From: an uncultured bacterium
GTDB lineage: Bacteria > Bacteroidota > Bacteroidia > Bacteroidales > Bacteroidaceae
Assembly (NCBI GenBank): GCA_905215555.1
Contig: CAJMQU010000053.1
Location: 1-31,228 of the forward strand
Reading direction: 5' to 3'
DNA: 31,228 bases
In this document: positions 16,096 through 23,754 of the stretch, piece after piece
Layout of the letters: every line of letters begins with the position of its first letter
How positions within the stretch are numbered: position 1 is the stretch's first letter
The notes under the pieces: model-generated
The model's input: only the letters and a program-made list of their open reading frames with translations
Told to the model about the DNA's origin: nothing
Database searches by the model: none
Program-made: the position numbers and the translations under genes

Positions 16096-18684
16096 ATGAA
16101 ACAACGATATATAATTCTTATCCTTTTTCTGTTGTCATTACTCGTCGCACATAGCGCATCTGCACAGATAAAAGGTGTCGTTACGGACTCCCTGACCAAC
16201 GAACCGTTAATGTACATCACCGTTCAATACGAAGGGAAAGGTGTGGGAGCCATCACCAATGCCGAGGGAGAATACGTAGTAGAAACCCACAAAGGCTGGA
16301 ACGAACTTACATTCTCGGCTATCGGATATGTGACCAAAAAGGTCAGGTTGCAACCCACCACCAAAGTACTGAACGTGAAAATGGCACCTGCCGATGTCAT
16401 GCTCTCCGAAGTAGTGGTAAAACCACAGAAAGAGAAATACTCCCGCAAAAACAATCCTGCCGTGGAGTTCATGAAGAAAGTCATTGAAAACAAGAAGCAG
16501 TTGAAGCTGGAAACCAATGACTACTACGAGTACAAGAAGTACGAGAAGATGAAAATGTCCATGAACGATGTCACTCCTGAGAAGATGGAGAAAGGCATCT
16601 ACAAGAAATTCTCATTCTTCAAAGATCAGGTGGAAGTATCCTCCAAGACCAATAAGATGATTCTCCCCATCTCCATCAAAGAGACGGCCTCCCGCACCAT
16701 CTATCGCAAGAGTCCCAAGAGCGAGAAGACCATCATCGAAGGTATGAACTCCAGCGGTATTGAAGAATTCTTCAACACCGGTGACATGCTGGGAACCATC
16801 CTCACCGACGTCTTCTCCGACGTTAACATCTATGACGACGACATCCGCCTGTTGCAACGTCGTTTCGTCAGTCCCATCGGTCGGGGCGCCATCAGCTTCT
16901 ACAAATACTACCTCATGGACACCATCATGGTAGACCGCCAGGAATGTGTACACCTCACCTTCGTTCCGCAAAACTCGCAGGACTTCGGTTTCACAGGACA
17001 CCTCTACGTAGTGAAAGATTCTACCTACGCCGTAAAGAAGTGTACCATGAACCTGCCCAAAAAGACAGGTGTCAACTTCGTAGACAACCTTGATATCGTG
17101 CAGCAATTCGAACAGATGCCGGACGGTAACTGGGTATTGACTGACGATGATATGACCGTGGAACTGCAATTCGTGAAAGGCTTGCAAGGTCTTGAGGTAC
17201 AGCGCACCACGAAATACAGTGATTACAAGTTCGATGAAATAGAGCAACGGCTTTTCCGTCTGAAAGGAAACGTTATCAAAGAAGCCAATATGCTCAACAA
17301 GAGCGATGAATACTGGGCGCAAGTCCGCCAGGTTCCCCTCACCAAAAAGGAGAGCAATATGGATGTGTTCATGAACCGCATCGAGCAAATCCCCGGCTTC
17401 AAATATGTCATTTTCGGTGCGAAAGCCCTGATTGAGAACTTTGTGGAAACAGGTACAAAGAAGAACCCCAGCAAGTTTGACTTCGGACCTATCAACACTA
17501 TCATCACAAGCAATTTTGTGAACGGTACCCGTTTCCGTCTCAGCGGTATGACTACCGGTAACCTCGATCCTCACTGGAGTTTCAGCGGCTATGGTGCGTA
17601 CGGAACAAGGGACAGGAAATGGTTCTACAAAGGAGAGGCCGCCTACTCGTTCAACAAACGTGAATATGTATTGTGGGAATTCCCCAAACATTACATTGCT
17701 TTTGATTATAGCTATGATGTCATGTCCCCCATGGACAAGTATCTCTCGACCGACAAAGATAATATGTTCGTTGGCTGGAAGTGGACCAAAGTAGACCAGA
17801 TGTCGTATATGCGCGATGCTACCCTGACCTATGAACTGGAAACCAATGCCGGTTTCTCCATCAAAGCCATGGCCCGCCACCGCAACGACGAACCTGCCGG
17901 AGGTGTACTGCAATATTGGAAAAACGATGGTAACATCGCCGGTTCATGGGACGATACAAATACTTTCGTCAAGGACATCACCACCACCGAGTTGGGTGTC
18001 ACCCTGCGTTATGCCCCCGGTGAAACATACGTAAACACCAAGCAACGCCGTGTGCCCGTATCGCTGGATGCTCCGATATTCTCTCTCTCACACACCATCG
18101 GTCTGAAAGGCGTGCTGGGGGGCGAGTATAACTTCAACCTCACTGAAGCCAGCATCCGCAAACGTTTCTGGTTCGGATCATGGGGCAAACTGGACATCAC
18201 CGCCCGTGCCGGTGCGCAGTGGAATACCGTACCGTTCCCCTTGCTGAACCTGCCTATGGCAAACCTGTCATACATCACCCAGCACAACGAGTCATTCAGC
18301 CTTATCAACAATATGGAGTTCCTGAACGACCGTTACGCCTCGCTTGCCCTGACGTATGACATGAACGGAAAGCTTTTCAACCGCATCCCACTGCTGAAAA
18401 AACTGAAATGGCGTGAAACTTTCCGTATCCGTGGTATGTATGGTACGCTCACAGACAAGAACAATCCGTATAAGAGCCACAATGACGAATTGTTCCTCTT
18501 CCCGATGCGCGACGGTGTGCCCACCAGTCACGTAATGGGCAGTACTCCTTATCTGGAAGCCAGTGTAGGTATTTACAACATCTTCAAACTGTTGCATATC
18601 GAATATGTTCGCCGTCTCACTTACACCGATATTCCGGGAGTAAAGAAAGATGGTATCCGTTTCATGATATTAATGATATTCTAA
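16096..18684 (+). CDS. Outer-membrane protein with carboxypeptidase-regulatory-like and DUF5686 domains
   Basis: The product is 862 residues. A signal peptide (1-23, ending ASAQ) is followed by a CarboxypepD_reg-like beta-sandwich (about 25-110; GVVTDSLTNEPL, GAITNAEGEY, FSAIGY). A charged linker leads into the DUF5686 region, whose C-terminal half has alternating strands with aromatic girdles and ends in Phe, as expected for an outer-membrane barrel. No enzymatic motif is visible; the function of DUF5686 is not known to me. The rarA start lies six bases after the stop, so the two are likely co-transcribed. The start follows the TACCTTTG box. Confidence 0.85.
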   Translation: MKQRYIILILFLLSLLVAHSASAQIKGVVTDSLTNEPLMYITVQYEGKGVGAITNAEGEYVVETHKGWNELTFSAIGYVTKKVRLQPTTKVLNVKMAPADVMLSEVVVKPQKEKYSRKNNPAVEFMKKVIENKKQLKLETNDYYEYKKYEKMKMSMNDVTPEKMEKGIYKKFSFFKDQVEVSSKTNKMILPISIKETASRTIYRKSPKSEKTIIEGMNSSGIEEFFNTGDMLGTILTDVFSDVNIYDDDIRLLQRRFVSPIGRGAISFYKYYLMDTIMVDRQECVHLTFVPQNSQDFGFTGHLYVVKDSTYAVKKCTMNLPKKTGVNFVDNLDIVQQFEQMPDGNWVLTDDDMTVELQFVKGLQGLEVQRTTKYSDYKFDEIEQRLFRLKGNVIKEANMLNKSDEYWAQVRQVPLTKKESNMDVFMNRIEQIPGFKYVIFGAKALIENFVETGTKKNPSKFDFGPINTIITSNFVNGTRFRLSGMTTGNLDPHWSFSGYGAYGTRDRKWFYKGEAAYSFNKREYVLWEFPKHYIAFDYSYDVMSPMDKYLSTDKDNMFVGWKWTKVDQMSYMRDATLTYELETNAGFSIKAMARHRNDEPAGGVLQYWKNDGNIAGSWDDTNTFVKDITTTELGVTLRYAPGETYVNTKQRRVPVSLDAPIFSLSHTIGLKGVLGGEYNFNLTEASIRKRFWFGSWGKLDITARAGAQWNTVPFPLLNLPMANLSYITQHNESFSLINNMEFLNDRYASLALTYDMNGKLFNRIPLLKKLKWRETFRIRGMYGTLTDKNNPYKSHNDELFLFPMRDGVPTSHVMGSTPYLEASVGIYNIFKLLHIEYVRRLTYTDIPGVKKDGIRFMILMIF

Positions 18685-18690
18685 ATTTAC

Positions 18691-19962
18691 ATGACCCCAT
18701 TAGCAGAAAGGCTTCGCCCTAAGACATTAGACGAGTATATCGGTCAGAAACATTTAGTAGGACCGGGTGCTGTGTTGCGCAAGATGATTGACGCAGGACG
18801 TATTTCTTCATTCATCCTATGGGGGCCTCCGGGAGTAGGTAAAACTACTTTGGCACAGATCATCGCCAACAAACTGGAAACTCCGTTCTATACGTTGAGC
18901 GCCGTGACCAGTGGTGTGAAGGACGTGCGCGAAGTGATAGAACGTGCCAAGAGTAACCGTTTCTTCTCACAAGGCAGCCCTATCCTGTTCATTGATGAAA
19001 TCCACCGTTTCAGCAAGTCGCAACAAGACTCGCTGCTCGGTGCTGTGGAACAGGGAACGGTGACGCTGATAGGCGCTACTACCGAGAACCCTTCGTTCGA
19101 GGTTATCCGCCCGTTGTTGTCCCGTTGCCAACTCTATGTCTTGAAGTCTCTTGAAAAAGAAGACCTCATGGAATTGCTGCAACGCGCCGTCACCACCGAC
19201 CACATCCTGAAGGAACGCAAAATTGAACTGAAGGAAACCACAGCCATGCTTCGCTACAGTGGCGGAGATGCACGTAAGTTACTCAACATACTGGATCTCG
19301 TTGTTTCTTCCGAAGCCAATGACCCCGTTGTCATTGCCGATGAAACCGTCACCGAGCGCCTGCAACAAAATCCCCTTGCCTATGATAAAGATGGAGAAAT
19401 GCACTACGACATCATCTCTGCCTTCATCAAGTCCATCCGTGGCAGCGATCCGGACGGTGCTATCTACTGGCTCGCCCGTATGGTGGAAGCTGGAGAAGAT
19501 CCAGCCTTCATCGCCCGCCGCCTTGTCATCTCCGCTTCGGAAGACATCGGACTGGCAAATCCGAATGCCTTGCTCATCGCCAACGCTTGTTTTGATGCCG
19601 TAATGAAAGTGGGCTGGCCCGAAGGACGTATCCCTCTGGCTGAAGCCACTGTCTATCTCGCCACAAGTCCTAAGAGTAATTCTGCTTATATGGCTATCAA
19701 CAACGCTTTGGAACTCGTGCGGCAAACCGGAAATCTGCCTGTCCCCCTGCACCTGCGCAACGCGCCTACCAAACTGATGAAACAGTTAGGCTACGGCAAT
19801 AATTATAAGTATGCACACGATTATCCCGGTCACTTTGTCAAACAACAGTTCCTACCCGATGAACTGAAAGATCATCGTTTGTGGGAGCCACAGGAGAATG
19901 CCGCCGAACAGAAGCACGCCGAAAGAATGAAGGCGCTATGGGGAGAGAAATATAAGAAATAA
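18691..19962 (+). CDS. rarA: Replication-associated recombination AAA+ ATPase RarA (MgsA)
   Basis: This 423-residue clamp-loader-like AAA+ protein acts at stalled replication forks. It shows the family opening PLAERLRPKTLDEYIGQ, Walker A GPPGVGKT (45-52), Walker B ILFIDEIHRF (Asp102-Glu103), sensor-1 region GATTENPSFE with a following arginine (LLSRCQ), and the C-terminal tetramerisation part (SDPDGAIYWLARMVEAGEDP, APTKLMK). The length is normal. It follows the DUF5686 gene by six bases, which suggests shared transcription without an evident functional link. Confidence 0.95.
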   Translation: MTPLAERLRPKTLDEYIGQKHLVGPGAVLRKMIDAGRISSFILWGPPGVGKTTLAQIIANKLETPFYTLSAVTSGVKDVREVIERAKSNRFFSQGSPILFIDEIHRFSKSQQDSLLGAVEQGTVTLIGATTENPSFEVIRPLLSRCQLYVLKSLEKEDLMELLQRAVTTDHILKERKIELKETTAMLRYSGGDARKLLNILDLVVSSEANDPVVIADETVTERLQQNPLAYDKDGEMHYDIISAFIKSIRGSDPDGAIYWLARMVEAGEDPAFIARRLVISASEDIGLANPNALLIANACFDAVMKVGWPEGRIPLAEATVYLATSPKSNSAYMAINNALELVRQTGNLPVPLHLRNAPTKLMKQLGYGNNYKYAHDYPGHFVKQQFLPDELKDHRLWEPQENAAEQKHAERMKALWGEKYKK

Positions 19963-19965
19963 GAA

Positions 19966-19991
19966 CTATCCTTCTCTTCTGAAGCGGATAG
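19966..19991 (+). terminator. Weak hairpin after rarA
   Basis: CTATCC(TTC) pairs with (GAA)..GGATAG a few bases past the rarA stop codon. The stem is interrupted and there is no U-tract, so this is only a tentative end of the transcript. Confidence 0.25.
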
Positions 19992-20074
19992 GAATTTAAG
20001 ATAGAAAAGAGGCCGTCACTTATAGAATTGTCATTTTGCAACAGTTGCATCAATCCCAACAAAGTTTCCCATTA

Positions 20075-20107
20075 TTTGTATTATGAGAAATCTTTTCCCT
20101 AAATTTG
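20075..20107 (+). promoter_or_regulatory. Promoter of the dehydrogenase-phosphodiesterase pair
   Basis: TTTG (20075-20078), a 21-bp spacer and TAAATTTG (20100-20107) fit the Bacteroides consensus. The ATG at 20133 would have a leader of about 20 nt. Confidence 0.65.
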
Positions 20108-20132
20108 CATACTTACTTTAAATATACGCAAA

Positions 20133-21086
20133 ATGAGAATTGTAGTATTAGACGGTTACACAGCCAATCCCGGCGATCTGAACTGGGATAAATTGAAAGA
20201 GTTAGGCGAGTGCACAATCTACGAGCGCACCGCTCCCAACGAAGTTCTTGAACGTGCCGCCGGTGCCGAAGCACTACTTACTAATAAGGTAGTGCTCAAC
20301 CGCGAAACAATAGCCGCTCTGCCTGATCTGAAGTATATCGGCGTCTTGGCTACAGGATACAATGTCGTTGACATCACTGCTGCCTGCGAACATGGCATCA
20401 TCGTGACTAATATACCCGCATACAGTACCCCCTCTGTCGGGCAAATGGTTTTCGCCCATATCCTGAACATCACCCAGCAAGTGCACCACTATTCCGAGAA
20501 AGTCAGCCGGGGAGACTGGAGCAAAAGCCCTGACTTCTGCTTCTACGACACCCCGCTCATCGAACTGCTCGGAAAGAAAATCGGTATCATCGGATTGGGA
20601 CAGACCGGATACAACACCGCCCGTATAGCCATCGGTTTCGGTATGAAGGTCTGGGCCGTCACTTCCAAGTCGCGCCTGCAACTCCCACCGGAAATCAGGA
20701 AAGCAGACCTCGACCAAGTATTCCACGAATGTGACATCATCAGCCTGCACTGTCCACTGACGGACAGCACTCGCGGTCTGGTAAATGCCAACCGCCTCTC
20801 ACTGATGAAACCCACCTCCATCCTCATCAACACCGGACGCGGGCCCCTCGTCAACGAGCAAGACCTTGCCGATGCTCTTAATACCGGAAAAATCTACGCT
20901 GCCGGACTGGATGTCCTCTCCGAAGAGCCCCCCCGCTCCAACAATCCACTGCTGACCGCCCGGAACTGCTTCATCACCCCACACATAGCTTGGGCCAATT
21001 TCGAAGCACGCCAAAGACTAATACATATCACAGTTAGCAACTTAAAAGCATATATTGACGGGAAACCGGTAAACGTAGTGAAATAA
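20133..21086 (+). CDS. D-2-hydroxyacid dehydrogenase (glycerate/hydroxypyruvate reductase-like)
   Basis: The product is 317 residues, cytoplasmic. It reversibly reduces a 2-oxoacid to a D-2-hydroxyacid with a nicotinamide cofactor. The Rossmann motif GLGQTG is at 154-159. The catalytic triad is present: Arg236 in NTGRGPLV, Glu265 in SEEPP, His284 in TPHIAW. The substrate-loop LATGYNVVD is typical of glycerate dehydrogenase-like members. At the end of the second Rossmann strand, where NAD-dependent members carry Asp, the sequence is VTSKSR, with no acidic residue and two basic ones, which suggests NADP(H). The next gene begins 17 bp downstream. Confidence 0.9.
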   Translation: MRIVVLDGYTANPGDLNWDKLKELGECTIYERTAPNEVLERAAGAEALLTNKVVLNRETIAALPDLKYIGVLATGYNVVDITAACEHGIIVTNIPAYSTPSVGQMVFAHILNITQQVHHYSEKVSRGDWSKSPDFCFYDTPLIELLGKKIGIIGLGQTGYNTARIAIGFGMKVWAVTSKSRLQLPPEIRKADLDQVFHECDIISLHCPLTDSTRGLVNANRLSLMKPTSILINTGRGPLVNEQDLADALNTGKIYAAGLDVLSEEPPRSNNPLLTARNCFITPHIAWANFEARQRLIHITVSNLKAYIDGKPVNVVK

Positions 21087-21103
21087 AATTAGCTCGTAAC
21101 TTT

Positions 21104-22216
21104 ATGGGAAAATCAGAAATCCAAAGCCTCTTCCGCAGCATTCCGGTCCTCCTGACCATTGCTCTGGCCCTCATTACAATGATTGCCGCTTTCTCCGGGA
21201 ACTTCAACCCAGCCAACTCAAGATATATGCCCGTGCTTGGGTTGGCACTTCCCGCATTGTTGCTATGCAATCTGATATTCGCCATCTGCTGGGCCTTTGC
21301 CCGCAGGCGTTGGATATTTGTTCCCCTTGCAGCACTAATTTTCAACTACAGCTATATCCTTGCCATCTTTCAGTTCAGCTTTACCAAGCAGATTCCCGAA
21401 GGTCATTACAGTAGTAACTACGCCGACGGTTACCTGAAGATAGCCACTTACAATGTCAGCAATTTCGGTGGTGAAATCACCGGTTATTCCTGCAAAGAAA
21501 TCGCTAATTATATGCAAAAAGAGAAAGTCGATGTCCTCTGTTTTCAGGAGTGTGGCGATAACAAGTACTTTCCCATGGACAGCATCCGCAAAGTATTTTC
21601 GCACTGGCGTTACACCATAATACCCACCGAAGATTCCATCCGTGGAGTACTCCCCATTGCCATATTCAGCCGCTATCCGCTCATCAATCCGCAATTTATT
21701 TCCTATGCCCAAAGTGCCAACTGTAGTATGCAATGCGACATCGTTCTGGGCCGAGATACCGTCCGCCTGCTCAACAACCACTTGCAGACTACGAGCGTCA
21801 GTCAAAACCGTCGTAAATGGGAACGTGGACTTGCCAGCACCAGTGATACTCGTCGTGAAGCCGAAGTTGTGCAAGGTGCCATCACCTCCCTGCACGACAA
21901 TTTCGTGAAACGCGCCGAGCAAACAGACAGCATCCGCCAGCTTGCCCTTGCGAGTCCCTACCCTGTAGTGGTCTGCGGTGACTTCAACTCCCTGCCTTCT
22001 TCCTACACTTATGCCGAACTAAGTGATATCCTCAATGATGGTTTCAAGACTTGCGGTCGCGGCTATATGTACACTTACCGCTACTTTAAACGCCTCCTAC
22101 GCATCGATTATGTCTTCCATTCATCCAGCATTCAGGGATATCGCTACTATTCGACAGATCTGGATCTGTGCAGCGACCATAATCCGGTGCTGATGGAGAT
22201 GAAAATAAAGAAATAA
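21104..22216 (+). CDS. Membrane-anchored endonuclease/exonuclease/phosphatase (EEP) family protein
   Basis: The product is 370 residues. Three hydrophobic segments (about 13-31, 43-64, 70-92) place the C-terminal EEP domain (109-370), most likely on the periplasmic side. All metal and catalytic positions of the fold are visible: Asn117 in TYNVSN, Glu149 in FQE, His226 in NNHLQT, Asp293/Asn295 in GDFNS, Asp335 in RIDYVF, and Asp358-His359 in SDHNP. The family covers nucleases, phospholipases and sugar-phosphate phosphatases, and the substrate is not decided by sequence. It is probably co-transcribed with the dehydrogenase. It converges on the nuclease operon but is not part of it. Confidence 0.88.
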   Translation: MGKSEIQSLFRSIPVLLTIALALITMIAAFSGNFNPANSRYMPVLGLALPALLLCNLIFAICWAFARRRWIFVPLAALIFNYSYILAIFQFSFTKQIPEGHYSSNYADGYLKIATYNVSNFGGEITGYSCKEIANYMQKEKVDVLCFQECGDNKYFPMDSIRKVFSHWRYTIIPTEDSIRGVLPIAIFSRYPLINPQFISYAQSANCSMQCDIVLGRDTVRLLNNHLQTTSVSQNRRKWERGLASTSDTRREAEVVQGAITSLHDNFVKRAEQTDSIRQLALASPYPVVVCGDFNSLPSSYTYAELSDILNDGFKTCGRGYMYTYRYFKRLLRIDYVFHSSSIQGYRYYSTDLDLCSDHNPVLMEMKIKK

Positions 22217-22291
22217 TGTCCAAACATTTATCTAAAGATTTAAGTGGGGGCATACATTTTTATTCATACCGAATTTTATCAGATAACTATA

Positions 22292-22341
22292 AAAATAGAG
22301 AGAATGCAACGGTTGTTTAGACCATGCATTCTCTCTATTTT
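22292..22341. terminator. Bidirectional terminator between convergent units
   Basis: A perfect 17-bp stem, AAAATAGAGAGAATGCA and its complement, encloses a 16-nt loop. Each arm ends in A/T runs, so both strands present a stem followed by T-rich sequence. It sits between the stops of the EEP gene and the endonuclease gene. Confidence 0.8.
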
Positions 22342-22368
22342 CAGATATTATAAAATCAAATAAACTTT

Positions 22369-23658
22369 TTACCAAATCCAGTCTTCTTCACTGTAAGTAG
22401 CCTCTACTTTTTTCTCTACTTCATTAGGAAGATTACAGAAGAAGTCAATGCCAGTCTCATACTCTAAATTCTCTATAGAAACAGCATAAGCCATGAACTC
22501 GTCTTTATCCGGTTTCTCAGGCAACAACTCCGAATGAGGCACTAAAAAGGCGATGGCATGATACACACCTGCCTTCTCGCTTAACAGAGCCATATAGTAA
22601 TAACTGGGACAAATAAGACCACCGGGAGTAAGTCCAGCAGCATTGGTGGTGGGATAAAGTCCATCATTGGCTTTCTTCACACCTGTGAAGTTGGTAAGCA
22701 AACGATCGGTAGTTCCCCCTTTCACCACATAAAGTTTATCATACGTACCATTGATGGTAGAACGTCCCCAAGTCTGCACCTGCTTCTCAAGAGCCGCCCA
22801 ATATTTCTGATTGAAACTTCCTATCTGCGGTGAAATGTTACTATAATAGAATGTCTGCTTATTGGCGCTCACGCTGTACACACGGTCTTCACTGGCACAA
22901 ATATGTCCCTTGTCATAGCCGTCACTCTTGTGCATTGATTCGGTCACCTCTACGCTATTGTCAATATTAGGATCGTCTTGATTCCACTCGTTGGTACGTT
23001 TAATGTTGTCTTGTGAAGTAACAGGATCAAAGCTAAATGCTACCCAAGCCGAATGCTTTTTTGAAGCGATATATTCTAAAGAGAAATTCAGCACCTGCTC
23101 GGCACCCTCCTCATCAGACACGCCAGCATAATACTCGATATATTGATTAGTGGCATTGAGAGCAGGAATTTCGAGGTTGTTGGCTTTATTGCTGTTGGCG
23201 AGATTAGCATTGTCCACATCCACGTCATCAGAGGCTACATATTCTATACCCACTTCGTTACCCTTAATGTAGGCTACGCGAAGCTTGCCCATCTGATAAT
23301 GATTGTAACGATTAAAACGCACCCAATAACAAGTGGCAGGTTTCACCTCGACTTTCTCGCTAAAAGCATTGGCAGATGGAACCGAAGTAAGCTCTTCGAG
23401 CGACTCGCCACTAACAGGAGCAAACGCATAGTTACGACCGGTAAAAGACTGCGACTTGATATAAAAAGGAGCACCGATAGCCTCAGGTTTATAAACGTTA
23501 AAACCATTGCCAGCCGACTCATAACCCTTCATCACATAAGTGTCAGAACCTTGCTCAGTAGGTATTATTTCGGGAATGAGCGAAGCATCTGAAGAATCAT
23601 CACAAGCTGCCAGCCAAAAACTTGCCAGCAGAAGAAATAGATAAGATAGTTGTTTCAT
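22369..23658 (-). CDS. Lipoprotein DNA/RNA non-specific endonuclease (beta-beta-alpha metal nuclease)
   Basis: The product is 429 residues; the ATG at 23658 is chosen because it opens on a lipoprotein signal (lipobox LAAC, Cys19, then acidic DDSSD, as in surface-exported Bacteroides lipoproteins). A beta-rich region of about 190 residues with no recognised family (30-200) precedes the nuclease domain (about 200-429). Active-site elements are present: DKGH (249-252; usually DRGH) with general base His252, SNISPQ with Asn274, FNQKYW with Asn283, and Glu291. The family cuts single- and double-stranded DNA and RNA. It is the last gene of the unit headed by the TonB receptor, 96 bp after the OB-fold lipoprotein, with a perfect hairpin in the gap. 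It probably acts at the cell surface. Confidence 0.88.
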   Translation of the reverse strand: MKQLSYLFLLLASFWLAACDDSSDASLIPEIIPTEQGSDTYVMKGYESAGNGFNVYKPEAIGAPFYIKSQSFTGRNYAFAPVSGESLEELTSVPSANAFSEKVEVKPATCYWVRFNRYNHYQMGKLRVAYIKGNEVGIEYVASDDVDVDNANLANSNKANNLEIPALNATNQYIEYYAGVSDEEGAEQVLNFSLEYIASKKHSAWVAFSFDPVTSQDNIKRTNEWNQDDPNIDNSVEVTESMHKSDGYDKGHICASEDRVYSVSANKQTFYYSNISPQIGSFNQKYWAALEKQVQTWGRSTINGTYDKLYVVKGGTTDRLLTNFTGVKKANDGLYPTTNAAGLTPGGLICPSYYYMALLSEKAGVYHAIAFLVPHSELLPEKPDKDEFMAYAVSIENLEYETGIDFFCNLPNEVEKKVEATYSEEDWIW

Positions 23659-23697
23659 CTTTGTTTTTCTTTTTGAATTAATAGTATTAAGAATGCA

Positions 23698-23733
23698 AAT
23701 GTGGTAATGAGCATCAGAGTTCATTACCACATT
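23698..23733 (-). promoter_or_regulatory. Perfect intercistronic hairpin ahead of the endonuclease gene
   Basis: AATGTGGTAATGA and its complement form a 13-bp perfect stem with a 10-nt loop, between the OB-fold lipoprotein stop and the nuclease ATG. Read in the direction of transcription there is no U-tract after it. An mRNA-stabilising or processing stem, or a partial attenuator, fits better than a full terminator. Confidence 0.6.
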
Positions 23734-23754
23734 GCCTATTTATAATCTTAAGAA

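Noticed and set aside
16612..17913. A 433-codon open frame on the minus strand inside the DUF5686 gene
   Set aside because: It is fully antisense to a gene with a signal peptide, recognised domains and a promoter. It has no motif, signal or promoter of its own and is explained by codon bias of the plus-strand gene.
23659..23730. 24-residue N-terminal extension of the nuclease
   Set aside because: It would bury the lipoprotein signal and it includes the intercistronic hairpin arm; the ATG at 23658 fits better.
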